DNA of 64,000 nt from Lewinella sp. W8 (GTDB lineage: Bacteria; Bacteroidota; Bacteroidia; Chitinophagales; Saprospiraceae), in the NCBI RefSeq assembly GCF_004375085.3, contig NZ_SNAQ03000005.1, positions 186,001-250,000 of the forward strand, given 5' to 3'. How positions within the stretch are numbered: position 1 is the stretch's first letter; each line of letters opens with the position of its first letter. The notes below the pieces were generated by a model. That model searched no databases, was not told the DNA's origin, and saw nothing but the letters and a program-made list of their open reading frames with translations. This document shows, in pieces, positions 7,730 to 16,815 of this stretch. A program made the position numbers and the translations under genes.

Positions 7730-10700
7730 CTACCGCATCAGCACCACTTCGCCGTAACGCCAGATCTCCAGACCATCAACCAGTCGCACCCGCAACTGCC
7801 AGACGAAAACCTGGGGGTTCATCATGCGTCCATTGAGCCGGCCGTCCCAGCCGAAGGTGTCGCCGCCGCGATCCGGGTCGTTGGCCAGGTCATACACGAG
7901 TTCTCCCCAGCGGTCGAAAATCCTGAATTCCAGGATGTCGGAAACCTGAGGACCGGCAAACGGTCGGATGCGGTCATTCAGGTCATCACCGTTGGGGCTG
8001 AAGGCATTCGGGACGTAGGTATCGACCGTTTCGTCAACTTCAATGACGACCTCATCGGTGGCCCGGCAGCCATTGGCGTCCTCCACCACCAGTCGGTAGC
8101 CCTGGGAAGTAAACGGACGTACGGTAAGCGGGCCGGAAGAGGTCAGCGGCGGAAGTGACCCGCTGCTGGTCCAGATCAGGGTATCCCAGGCAGGAATATT
8201 GGTCGTGAAATTGAGGGGAATACTATCGCCCAGGCGGATGATGGTGTCCGGACGAAGATCCACCCATACTTCGGGGCCGGGATTGAGGTTGAAGCCGTTG
8301 CTGAGGGTACAACCGTCGGCATCCACCACCTCAACGGTGTACCGACCGATTGGCAAATCCTCGTAGACCATGCGGTCGGAACTGATTCCTCCGTCGAGCC
8401 GGAACCGGTAGGGTCCGGTCCCCCCCACTACTCCGGTGATGGCTACCGCTCCGAATCGGTCCTGCAGGCAGGCGGGTTGTTCCACCTCCAGCAATAGGTC
8501 CGTCACCGGCACGGCACTCTGGAGTACTTCGATACTATCACGGGTAGCGCAACCATTGTTCCGGTTGGTAACCGTCAAAAAGTAATAGCCGGGTTCCCGA
8601 CCGCGAACGATGTAGGGATCGGCACTCGCTGAGTGAGTGTTGCCGGGACTTTCCCACTCGGCCGAAAAGCCGAACCCACGGCTACTTCCCGTGCCGTCAA
8701 TGTTGGTCACCGAGCGGACGCAGTTCAGGATCAGCGGGTCGGCCAGGCTTACCGTCGGGGCTACCCGATTGGCGCTGACGTTACTGCTGGTGGTATCCCG
8801 ACAGCCGTTTACAATATTCGTCGTCTCCAGAAAATATGCTCCCTGCTGAAACGCCGTGTAGGTTTCTCCTGCCCCCAGCAGTTGACCGTTACCGTCTAAC
8901 CACCGATACTGATCAAATCCCGACTGGTCCGCGGCCACGGGCCGCAGCACGACACTGTCTCGGGCACAGGTGAGCGGAGCGGGATCGATGATTCTTACGG
9001 AAGGAGGGGTAAAATCAGCCTCCACCTGGGTGATGGTGGTATCCCGGCACCCATTGATCGGATTGGTCACGATCAGACGGTAATTCCCCGCCGCTGCAAC
9101 GGTAAGGAGCGGAGCCGTAAGGGAACCCGTCGGCGGCGCACTGGCCGGTCCGCGCCACAGGTAATTCAGACCCCGTGGGCTGGAGGAACGGCCCGACAGT
9201 TCGATCTCGGGGTTACGACAGTCCAGTTCCAGGTTATTCGGTCCCGTGATGAGTGCTACCGGAGGAATAGTGTCCTCCCATACCCGCACGATATCCGCCG
9301 AGGAGCAATCATTGCCGGGGTCGGTCACGTTGAGCTGATAGCTTCCCGCCAGGTTGACCAATGGATTCGGTTGTCGCTGGCCGCCGATAATCCTTCCGTC
9401 GCGGGTCGTCCAGAAATAGGTGGCCTGCCCACTCAGCGTTTGGGAGCTTCCGTTTAAGCGCACCTGTCGGCGGGTGCAAGTCAGAGTCGTATCCCGACCG
9501 GCAAAGGCAATCGGTGCCTCGATGTCCCGGAAAATGACGACGCTATCCGTTGCCGGGCAACCATTCCGCGGATCCGTCGCCGTCAGGAAATAGGTATCCG
9601 GCTGGAAGATGGAAGGGGCAGCCTGGTCATTGTTGTTAATGAAAAAGCCCGTGCTGCTGGTCCAGCGATAGCCCGGCCGCAAACCACTATCCGTCGTGGA
9701 GGAGCCCCGAAGCACCAGGGAATCAAGTTCACAGAAAAAGGTATCGGACCGTCCAGCCTCCACCGTGGGAAGGATGAAATCCTCCCCGACGAAAAGACTG
9801 AATTCGTTGGTACATCCATTGAGCGTATCGGTGGCCTCAAAACGGTAGGTTCCCGAGCGGTCAATCACGGTTTGCCCCGGCCCGGGGCCGGAAGGAAGGG
9901 GTACCTCCCCCATCGAGGTCACCTCCGTCCATCCCAGGCGAAGATTAGGCCGGTTGGGTGGGTTTGCGTCCAGCACGATGCTGGGATTAGCACAGTTGAT
10001 CAGGGTGTCGGTCTGGGGAAGCAGCTCGGGCAACTCATCGTCCGCATCCACAAAAACCGTGGCACTGGCAGCACATCCGTTTCGGGTATCCCGCACCTCC
10101 AGCGTATAGGTTGCCCCACAGGAAACGATCGGATTCAGGCTGTTTGCTCCTTCGATGCAGGCCACGCTCGGTCCTCCCGTCCAGTTGTACTGCATGGTCG
10201 GTCCGAAGCTCGACCTCAGTCCGTCCAGCACCCTCCGCGGATTGTTGCAATCGAGAATCCGCGTGGGACCGGCGTCGGCCACGGGAGCGATCGTATCGTA
10301 GCCCACCATCACCGTATCAATTTCCGTACACAGACTGAACTGATTGGTAGTTGCGAGCTGGTATAATCCTCCATCGTCCGCCCGGTAATGATCGTCAGTA
10401 GCCCCGGGGATCGGAGTGCCGGTGGCATCCAGCCACTGGTAGGTGTAGGGGAAATTAGGTTCTGGATCATCGTTACCCAGCAGCACGCTCAGGCTATCGC
10501 AGCTGAGCAATCGATCCGGTCCGGCGTTGGCCACGGGTAAGATCCGGGTATCCGTCACCGTGCCGGTAGCCTCTCCCCGGAGACCGAACTGATTGAAGAT
10601 GATGACACCGTAGGTCCCCACCTGGGTAACGGGCAAAATGCTGTCGTTCTGCCCCGGAATGGTGATGCCGTTTCGGGTCCACCGGTAGGTACAGTTAATG

Positions 10701-13700
10701 CAGGGGTCCCGGAAGCTAGGGGCCAGTTCCAGGGTATCGGCCCGGCACGTCAGGCTGGTGTCCGGAAGAGCCGGAAAGGGCGGGCAGGGAAATCGCATCA
10801 CCTCCACCGAGTCAATGGCCGGACAGCCGTTGCTCAGGTCAGTAACCGTAGCCACGTAAACGCCCACATCACTGATCCTTACCGTATCCCGGGTACCGTC
10901 GGCCAGGATAAAGGGACCACTCCATTCGAAGCGGTAATCGTCGGTGGGATTGGGGATCACGGCTAGCGGGAAGTCTACGGTATCACAGGGGATTACCGCG
11001 GAGGTAAACGCCAGATCAGGCACGTCCAGGTCGCGTAACAGGGTTACGTTATCCACCCGCGAACAGCCCGTAAACCGTTGGGTGACGCGCAGCAGGTAGG
11101 TTCCCGGCTCGCCCACCATGACCCGCTGATCAAAGCTGATCGTATCGTCGTTGGTATTCGTCCACAGGTACTCGTACTCCGGCCCCTGGGTGCTGCCGCT
11201 GGCGTCGAGTGGGACCATTGGATTATAGCAATTGATGGTATCCCGCGGGCCGGCCTCCGCAATGGGTTCCACCACGTTGCGGCGCACTTCGACGAAAGTG
11301 GTATCCCCCATTCCGGAAATCAGGTTCCGGATGGCAAAACCGTAGATTCCGGGAGAAAAAACTTCCAGTTGGCGGGGCCCGGGGCCGGGCAGGGTCGTCG
11401 CCCCTGCGGGAATGATCCATTCCGTTTCGATGCTCGGTGCGTCGCCGGGGGAGCTCGGACGGGCATCCAGCGTTACCCTGGCTACGGCACAGGTGAGACT
11501 GTCCGGAGGAACAATACTGGCAAATACGGGGCAGTTGGCCACCACTTCCACGAAGGCCGTATCGAGGCAGCTTTCGTTGAAATTACCCAGGACCAGGGTA
11601 TACCGCCCGGGAACCGTAACCGTAGGCCGCAGGCCCACCAGCTCCACCGCGCTTCCATCCCGAAACCAGCGAACAATCGGGGCGTCCGTCCCAGCACTCC
11701 GGTCAATTTGGGCCTGCCCGGAATCGCAGTCCAGTAGTACGGTATCGGGTAAAACGGCCACCACGCTGTTATCCGCTAATCTGACGACGACCGAATCCCG
11801 GCTCTCGCAGCCGGTGGTCACGTTAAAAACCTCGTAAACGTAGGTTCCCGGACAGGCCACCCAAACCTGGCTGGTATCCGTCCGGTCGGGAAGGCAGGGT
11901 CCCGACCACTGCTGAATGTTCTCGAAAGTCAGGTTGGTCTGGCTGGCGTCCAGCAATACGGAATCGATGAAGCAATCAAAATCGAGGGGCGGATCAATCC
12001 GGATGAAGGGGGTATCCAGCGCCAGCGGAATTCTTACTTCATCGATCGCCCGGCAGCCGTTGGTGGTGTCGATTACCGTCAGTCGAAAACGCCCACCGGG
12101 AGGGGTGACCAGGTAGTCGATGTCGCGGCCCAGGGTATCTCCCGGCTCACTGACCTGAATCCAGGAATAGGTGAAATCGGGTCCGCTACTGGTGGTTCGT
12201 CCGCCCAGTAGGTGCTCCGGGGTGTAGCAGTTCAGCGTGAGCGTGTCCGGGCCGGCGTCGGCCACCGGCGGCAGGGTATCCGCGGGAACAACGATGTCCG
12301 CCGTAGCGGTACAGCGAGAACGCAGGTCGGTAATGCGCAGCGTATAGGTTCCGGCGCGGGTGGCGGGATGGGTGGCCGATCGCCCGATGGTGTCGCTCGT
12401 CCCCTCGTAGGTCCACACGTATTCCAGCCCGTTCGCCGAGCTGCTGCCGCTACCGTCAAGCAATCGCTGGGGGTCAAAACAATTAAGTGGCGCGGTCGCA
12501 GGTGCCAGGTCAATGAGTGCGGCCGAGATGTCCTGTTGCACCGTGAACGTAGTGTCACGCACGCAACCATTGGTTCGGTTCGTGACGGTCAGGGTAACGT
12601 CCCCCGGGCAATTCACCCGAATCGACGGGCCGGTTACCGGCCCGGCAAGGCAGTCGCCGGTCCAGACATAATCCAGTTCGGCATTGCGGACCTGGCTACT
12701 GTCGGCGGTCAATAAAATGCTCGTTCGCTCGCAGTTGAGCAGCTCGTTCCCCAACACCGTGACGATGGGTGCCAGGGTATCCAGGTTGATGGTAAATACG
12801 GTATCCACGAAGCAGCCCGTTCCGGGATCGGTAATGCGCAGGGCGTAATCCCCGGGGGCATCGACGATCACCTCCTCCGGGCGTGGCTGTCCGGCAAAGC
12901 CGCCGCCCGCCGGCGGCGTCCAGGTGTAGGTATAGGCGGGGCCGACCGGAGTGGGCATTGCCGACAGTCCGATCGTTGGGTTCCGGCACGAGAGTAGGTC
13001 GCACGGCACTCCGGGACCACACTGCACCTGCGTTAACGCCCCATTGGTCTGTATCGCAAAGCGCAGGTCCTCAATCAATAGCGTATCCCGCACCGTACAG
13101 CTTGCCCCCAGATGCGTTTCCGTCAGCTCAAAGAGATAAACGCCGGCAGTATCGACGGGCAGATCAAGGTTGGTGCCCAGCACGTTCCCCAGCGTATCCA
13201 GCCAACGGAAACTGAGCCCAAAGGTAAACTGGCTGTTGGTCGCATCGAGCAGTAGTTGCGGATCATCACAGGTGATGCCCGCCGGTAGCGGAGCAAAAAC
13301 GATCGTGGGGTCCAGCACAATGAGGGTTAGGTTGACCGTGGAATCACAGCCATTAACGGCCGGTATCACCCGCTGGTAAGTGTTGGGTGCAGTAAAGGCT
13401 TCCCCCCCGATAGAAAAGGAGTCACCGGCGCAAATGGCCACCGTAGTGTCGGTGACAATCGGGGGTGCAAAATCCAGATTCAAGGTAACGATGCTGTCGC
13501 AGCCCGCCGCGGCGATCAGGGTGTCTACGTAGATGCCGGGCGTATCGTATACGTTCATCCCCTGCGGGAAGACGGCCTCGGCGCATAGAGTGGTGTCCAC
13601 CGTAGAGCGCTTCTCGGTCACCACCATTAAATCCAGCACCACCACGCTGTCGCAGCCTCCCCGGGCGGTCAGGATGGTGGTGTGCAGGTCCGTAGTGGTA

Positions 13701-14719
13701 TAATTCGTGCTGCCAACCCGAAAAAAGTCTCCGTCACAGATTGTGGCTTCCAGCAGGACCGTATCCGGTGGTTCGTAAAGCGTAACGAACTGGCAGTCGG
13801 TACTGAGGTCACCACAGAGGCTGGGCGTTACGGCGTTCAGGTCATCGCGTAAATCCATGACGGAAAGGGTCCCGTCCAGCGGAAGCTGGGACAGTTCCCC
13901 CAGCCAGTAGCTCAGGCCGCATATTTGGTAGTCCCCCGGCGGGAGTCCGGCCAGGTCGGGGTTATCCTGAACGTAGAGAACGGAGTCGTTCCGGGAGATG
14001 ACGTAGGTATATCCGTACTCGCTGGCCTCCGGTCGGGGCCGCGCGTAGCGCGGAGGCAGGGGAAAGCTTACCGTCGGGTCTGCGTTGCAGGCCAGCACGG
14101 GAGGATCGGGCTGCAGGTCGCCCGCATCGGCAAAGCAGCAGGGGCCCTGGGCGTTGCGGTCATCGCAGAAATCAATCAGTAGGTAGGTCAATTGTCCCTG
14201 TTGCCCGGTGCGCTGGGTATTTAGGGTGAAGGTCCAGTCTCCGTTAACGGGCCCGGTATTGAAGTCGGCAAAACAACCGGCCGCGGGAAAGTAATCTCCG
14301 GTGTAGACCCCGAAGGCTGGCCAGTTGAAGGGGTCGTTATTGTTCCACTGGGCGGGAGCACCACCGTCGGGCATGGCGGTACTGTCGCAGGCAAGAAAAT
14401 CGACAAACCACCGGGCCAGATTAGTTGGCGATCTGGTCTGGTTATTGATCGGACCGATCAGGTCCACCGACTGTCCGGCCGGACTGGTCATCGTCAGCGT
14501 AAAGTCGTAGACGTAGGAATGCTGGAAGTAGAGTCGGACGCCACAGATGCCCTGGTCGGGGTCGGCCAGGTCATTATTCAGGTAGTCCTCGATGGATACG
14601 GTGACGGTCGTCTCCCCGAAGGCTCCGATGGGGATGGTATCCGTAATGCCACAACGCTGGCCCATCAGCAAAGAGGACCAGCCCAAGCTTAGCGTCAGGC
14701 ACAACAAAAATCGGAACAT
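7730..14719 (-). CDS. Giant secreted multidomain protein with CHU_C (gliding-motility-associated) C-terminus
   Basis: 2329 aa from the ATG at 14719. After a signal peptide (MFRFLLCLTLSLGWSSLLMGQ) comes a proprotein-convertase P-domain-like module (about 25-185, with YFQHSYVYDFTLTMTSPAGQ). Then come several short repeats of the CDSVVxL(D/N)L type, each with a C-D-S core. The long middle part (about 470-2080) holds many Ig/PKD-like repeats of about 80-90 residues marked by (A)DAGPDxxLxCxxxxxxLxG, YxWT and GxYxLxVTD. The last ~95 residues (VPNAFSPNGDDLNDRIRP ... FRIFDRWGELVYD ... WDGRLNGRMMNPQVFVW) are the CHU_C/T9SS type B sorting domain. A SprB-like surface adhesin role is inference. The frame stays open to a TTG at 14728, but that codon lies inside a TACGTTTG box, so 14719 is preferred. 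Confidence 0.92.
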   Translation of the reverse strand: MFRFLLCLTLSLGWSSLLMGQRCGITDTIPIGAFGETTVTVSIEDYLNNDLADPDQGICGVRLYFQHSYVYDFTLTMTSPAGQSVDLIGPINNQTRSPTNLARWFVDFLACDSTAMPDGGAPAQWNNNDPFNWPAFGVYTGDYFPAAGCFADFNTGPVNGDWTFTLNTQRTGQQGQLTYLLIDFCDDRNAQGPCCFADAGDLQPDPPVLACNADPTVSFPLPPRYARPRPEASEYGYTYVISRNDSVLYVQDNPDLAGLPPGDYQICGLSYWLGELSQLPLDGTLSVMDLRDDLNAVTPSLCGDLSTDCQFVTLYEPPDTVLLEATICDGDFFRVGSTNYTTTDLHTTILTARGGCDSVVVLDLMVVTEKRSTVDTTLCAEAVFPQGMNVYDTPGIYVDTLIAAAGCDSIVTLNLDFAPPIVTDTTVAICAGDSFSIGGEAFTAPNTYQRVIPAVNGCDSTVNLTLIVLDPTIVFAPLPAGITCDDPQLLLDATNSQFTFGLSFRWLDTLGNVLGTNLDLPVDTAGVYLFELTETHLGASCTVRDTLLIEDLRFAIQTNGALTQVQCGPGVPCDLLSCRNPTIGLSAMPTPVGPAYTYTWTPPAGGGFAGQPRPEEVIVDAPGDYALRITDPGTGCFVDTVFTINLDTLAPIVTVLGNELLNCERTSILLTADSSQVRNAELDYVWTGDCLAGPVTGPSIRVNCPGDVTLTVTNRTNGCVRDTTFTVQQDISAALIDLAPATAPLNCFDPQRLLDGSGSSSANGLEYVWTYEGTSDTIGRSATHPATRAGTYTLRITDLRSRCTATADIVVPADTLPPVADAGPDTLTLNCYTPEHLLGGRTTSSGPDFTYSWIQVSEPGDTLGRDIDYLVTPPGGRFRLTVIDTTNGCRAIDEVRIPLALDTPFIRIDPPLDFDCFIDSVLLDASQTNLTFENIQQWSGPCLPDRTDTSQVWVACPGTYVYEVFNVTTGCESRDSVVVRLADNSVVAVLPDTVLLDCDSGQAQIDRSAGTDAPIVRWFRDGSAVELVGLRPTVTVPGRYTLVLGNFNESCLDTAFVEVVANCPVFASIVPPDSLTCAVARVTLDARPSSPGDAPSIETEWIIPAGATTLPGPGPRQLEVFSPGIYGFAIRNLISGMGDTTFVEVRRNVVEPIAEAGPRDTINCYNPMVPLDASGSTQGPEYEYLWTNTNDDTISFDQRVMVGEPGTYLLRVTQRFTGCSRVDNVTLLRDLDVPDLAFTSAVIPCDTVDFPLAVIPNPTDDYRFEWSGPFILADGTRDTVRISDVGVYVATVTDLSNGCPAIDSVEVMRFPCPPFPALPDTSLTCRADTLELAPSFRDPCINCTYRWTRNGITIPGQNDSILPVTQVGTYGVIIFNQFGLRGEATGTVTDTRILPVANAGPDRLLSCDSLSVLLGNDDPEPNFPYTYQWLDATGTPIPGATDDHYRADDGGLYQLATTNQFSLCTEIDTVMVGYDTIAPVADAGPTRILDCNNPRRVLDGLRSSFGPTMQYNWTGGPSVACIEGANSLNPIVSCGATYTLEVRDTRNGCAASATVFVDADDELPELLPQTDTLINCANPSIVLDANPPNRPNLRLGWTEVTSMGEVPLPSGPGPGQTVIDRSGTYRFEATDTLNGCTNEFSLFVGEDFILPTVEAGRSDTFFCELDSLVLRGSSTTDSGLRPGYRWTSSTGFFINNNDQAAPSIFQPDTYFLTATDPRNGCPATDSVVIFRDIEAPIAFAGRDTTLTCTRRQVRLNGSSQTLSGQATYFWTTRDGRIIGGQRQPNPLVNLAGSYQLNVTDPGNDCSSADIVRVWEDTIPPVALITGPNNLELDCRNPEIELSGRSSSPRGLNYLWRGPASAPPTGSLTAPLLTVAAAGNYRLIVTNPINGCRDTTITQVEADFTPPSVRIIDPAPLTCARDSVVLRPVAADQSGFDQYRWLDGNGQLLGAGETYTAFQQGAYFLETTNIVNGCRDTTSSNVSANRVAPTVSLADPLILNCVRSVTNIDGTGSSRGFGFSAEWESPGNTHSASADPYIVRGREPGYYFLTVTNRNNGCATRDSIEVLQSAVPVTDLLLEVEQPACLQDRFGAVAITGVVGGTGPYRFRLDGGISSDRMVYEDLPIGRYTVEVVDADGCTLSNGFNLNPGPEVWVDLRPDTIIRLGDSIPLNFTTNIPAWDTLIWTSSGSLPPLTSSGPLTVRPFTSQGYRLVVEDANGCRATDEVVIEVDETVDTYVPNAFSPNGDDLNDRIRPFAGPQVSDILEFRIFDRWGELVYDLANDPDRGGDTFGWDGRLNGRMMNPQVFVWQLRVRLVDGLEIWRYGEVVLMR

Positions 14720-14725
14720 GGGATT

Positions 14726-14733
14726 CAAACGTA
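14726..14733 (-). promoter_or_regulatory. -7 box TACGTTTG 6 nt before the start codon
   Basis: An exact TAnnTTTG match that ends 6 nt before the ATG at 14719, predicting a leader of 0-3 nt. A second exact match, TATCTTTG at 14755-14762, could be an alternative promoter with a leader of about 30 nt. Confidence 0.45.
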
Positions 14734-14835
14734 AAACGATCGGGATGATTGCAACAAAGATACGGAAGGGAACCAGTTCCCCGGGAACCGTCGTCCCCTA
14801 GTCTCCGGACCATTCACCACCGAACCGCGGCAACA

Positions 14836-15885
14836 TCAGAACAAGCTCAGTTGTGGCTTTCTTTTCCGTTCGAAGTGACTGAAATCGTAGGGAAACCAAT
14901 CCTCCTGCTTATCCCCGAAAAATTTGCGCTTGGCCAGTTGGTACTGCTGATTGATCATCTGGGCAATTTCCCCTTCGCCGGTGTGCCGCTTGCCGAAGCG
15001 TTTTTCCCCCAGTTGTCCACCCCGGCAGTCGCGAATCCGGTTGAGGACCCGATCGGCCCGATCGGGCATGGCGCGGTGGACCCAGTCGGTAAAAATATCG
15101 GCGATCTCGTCGTTGAGGCGTACGAGGGTATAGCCAATCTTCAGGGCGCCGGCCGCGGCGGCGGCCTTCGCGATGGGGATGATTTCGTGCTCCGTCAGCC
15201 CGGGAATGATGGGAGCAATCATGACGTTAACGGGAATTCCGGCCGCACTGAGGGTCTCTACGGCCTTGAGTCGTTGAGCGATGCTGGCCGTGCGGGGTTC
15301 CATAACCCGACGCACGTCCTCATCCAGGGTGGTAATGCTGATGCTGACCCGGACGAGACCCTTGGCGGCCATTGGCCGCAGAAGGTCAAAGCCCCGAACC
15401 ACCAGACTGTTTTTCGTGATCAGTCCCACGGGGTGATCCAGTTCAGCCAGTACTTCGATGCACTTCCGCGTAATGCCGAACTTCCGTTCGGCGGGCTGGT
15501 AAGCGTCCGTATTGCCAGCCAGCATGATGGACATGGGCTCATAAGAGGGTTTACGTAAGGTTTTCCACAGCAAGTCGGGAGCGTCCTTTTTATAGAGAAT
15601 TTTCTGCTCGAAATCCAGTCCGGCACTGTAGCCCCAGTAGGTATGCGTGGTACGCGCAAAGCAATACACGCACCCATGCTCACACCCCTGGTAGGGATTC
15701 AGCCCGTATCCCGCGCCGATGTCCGGACTGGTGATCTTGTTGAGGATGGTATTGGGATGGGTGGGGATGTATTGAGTTCGAAGTTCACTTTCCGGATCCG
15801 GAAGCTCGTCGTACCGCAGATTGTGGTAGGGATTGGCCGTATTGATTTGGGCACCTCTTCCGGGGCGATGGATGGCGGGATTCAT
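14836..15885 (-). CDS. Radical SAM protein of the PA0069/Rv2578c (SplB-related) family
   Basis: 349 aa. The radical SAM [4Fe-4S] motif CX3CX2C is in GCEHGCVYCFARTTHTYWGY at about residues 67-86, with the family's N-terminal NPYQG just before it. IMLAGNTDAYQPAERKFGITR and LITKNSLVVRGFDLLRPMA match the PA0069-type proteins, which are distant relatives of spore photoproduct lyase. The substrate of this family is not established. The start is the ATG at 15885; the 130 nt upstream is very AT-rich and leads into the REP/transposase module. It is convergent with nothing and lies tail-on to the start of the giant gene. Confidence 0.87.
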   Translation of the reverse strand: MNPAIHRPGRGAQINTANPYHNLRYDELPDPESELRTQYIPTHPNTILNKITSPDIGAGYGLNPYQGCEHGCVYCFARTTHTYWGYSAGLDFEQKILYKKDAPDLLWKTLRKPSYEPMSIMLAGNTDAYQPAERKFGITRKCIEVLAELDHPVGLITKNSLVVRGFDLLRPMAAKGLVRVSISITTLDEDVRRVMEPRTASIAQRLKAVETLSAAGIPVNVMIAPIIPGLTEHEIIPIAKAAAAAGALKIGYTLVRLNDEIADIFTDWVHRAMPDRADRVLNRIRDCRGGQLGEKRFGKRHTGEGEIAQMINQQYQLAKRKFFGDKQEDWFPYDFSHFERKRKPQLSLF

Positions 15886-15949
15886 ATCCGTAATAATACA
15901 AAAAGTTTGTTTAATATTTTATTTAAAACTTAAATTTTGTATTTAAACT

Positions 15950-16010
15950 CCACTGTTCCGACCAGCAGCCGCTGGCCGATGGCTGCGCGCCAGACCGTTC
16001 GGACCAGGGT
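15950..16010 (+). repeat. Left REP-like element
   Basis: A 61-nt element, 57 of 61 identical to 16677-16737 and in the same orientation. Its core is a GCAGCC/GGCTGC hairpin (10-nt loop), flanked on either side by the near-identical 11-mers GTTCCGACCAG and GTTCGGACCAG. It lies 19 nt before the transposase start. Confidence 0.85.
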
Positions 16011-16029
16011 TACCATCACAATTGATCAC

Positions 16030-16599
16030 ATGAAATATCAGCACCAGAATCTCTACCACGTTTATAATCGGACCATTAATCAGGAACTGTTATTCCGAAA
16101 ACATGATAACTATCAGTTCTTTATTGGAAAGATCCGAAAGCATATTCTACCCAGAGCAGACTTGATTGCGTACTGTTTAATGCCCACTCATTTTCACCTT
16201 TTGTTACGCCCGAAGGCACTCGAAATTTTTCCCGATCAGGCGGGGGCCAGCAGAGGCTTATCCAGAGGAATACAAGATTTACTCAGCACTTATGCCCGAG
16301 CCTACAATCGGGTGTATCAAAGAACCGGCAATCTCTTTCAACAGAAAACGAGAGCAAAAATCACTGGAGCGTTGCACCATTCCGGGGCTGATGACAAAGG
16401 CCATTTTACCGGGCTGAAACAATCATGCCGATGCTTCCACTACATCCACAACAATCCGGAACGGGCTGGATTAGTGGATGATATTCTTGCCTGGGAGTAT
16501 TCGTCAGCACTTGATTATGCGGGACTCCGAGACGATGGCTTGTGCAACTATCATCTCACGAGTACATTGCTAAAAATAAATAGACGCGCTGGTAGATAG
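16030..16599 (+). CDS. REP-associated tyrosine transposase (RAYT, Y1_Tnp family)
   Basis: 189 aa from the ATG at 16030. This is a single-strand transposase of the IS200/IS605-like HUH superfamily. The opening NLYHVYNRTINQELLF fits the family start (HVYNRG-type). The HUH pair is in MPTHFHLLLRP (about residues 54-64). The catalytic Tyr is in LSTYARAYNRVYQRTGNLFQ, and the C-terminus has HYIHNNPERAGLV. All key residues are present, so it looks intact. Known RAYTs act on REP hairpins, and here the gene sits between REP-like elements at 15950-16010 and 16607-16737. The frame is open upstream, but that extension would translate the left REP, so it is rejected. Composition is more AT-rich than in the neighbours. 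Confidence 0.92.
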   Translation: MKYQHQNLYHVYNRTINQELLFRKHDNYQFFIGKIRKHILPRADLIAYCLMPTHFHLLLRPKALEIFPDQAGASRGLSRGIQDLLSTYARAYNRVYQRTGNLFQQKTRAKITGALHHSGADDKGHFTGLKQSCRCFHYIHNNPERAGLVDDILAWEYSSALDYAGLRDDGLCNYHLTSTLLKINRRAGR

Positions 16600-16606
16600 G
16601 TCTACA

Positions 16607-16661
16607 CTGGTCGGAAGCCTGGCCGGTGTAGCCGTAGGCAAAACGGGCGGCGTCCGAACAG
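16607..16661 (-). repeat. Inverted, diverged REP-like element
   Basis: On the minus strand this reads CTGTTCGGAC ... TTCCGACCAG, sharing outer motifs with the two direct REPs but with a different core. The core can pair as CTACAC/GTGTAG or as GCCT/AGGC. It begins 8 nt after the transposase stop. With the right REP it forms an inverted pair, the typical BIME-like arrangement. Confidence 0.6.
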
Positions 16662-16676
16662 TTTACCCGGGAGACC

Positions 16677-16737
16677 CCACTGTTCCGACCAGCAGCCGCT
16701 GGCCAATGGCTGCGCGTCTGACTGTTCGGACCAGGGT
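16677..16737 (+). repeat. Right REP-like element
   Basis: A 61-nt copy of the element at 15950-16010 in the same orientation, with 4 differences. A further degenerate trace (TTCTGGTCGGGAAACTCCACTGT) follows at about 16773-16795. These repeats may also serve as a terminator region for the ATPase gene that ends at 16816 on the minus strand; that is inference. Confidence 0.85.
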
Positions 16738-16815
16738 TTCCACCGTCTTGCCAGAGCAACTCAAAAAGTCATAATTCTGGTCGGGAAACTCCACTGTCTG
16801 TAAGGCCCAGAGGTA

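Noticed and set aside
15937-16029. Upstream extension of the transposase frame
   Set aside because: It would translate the left REP element; the family N-terminus begins at the ATG at 16030.
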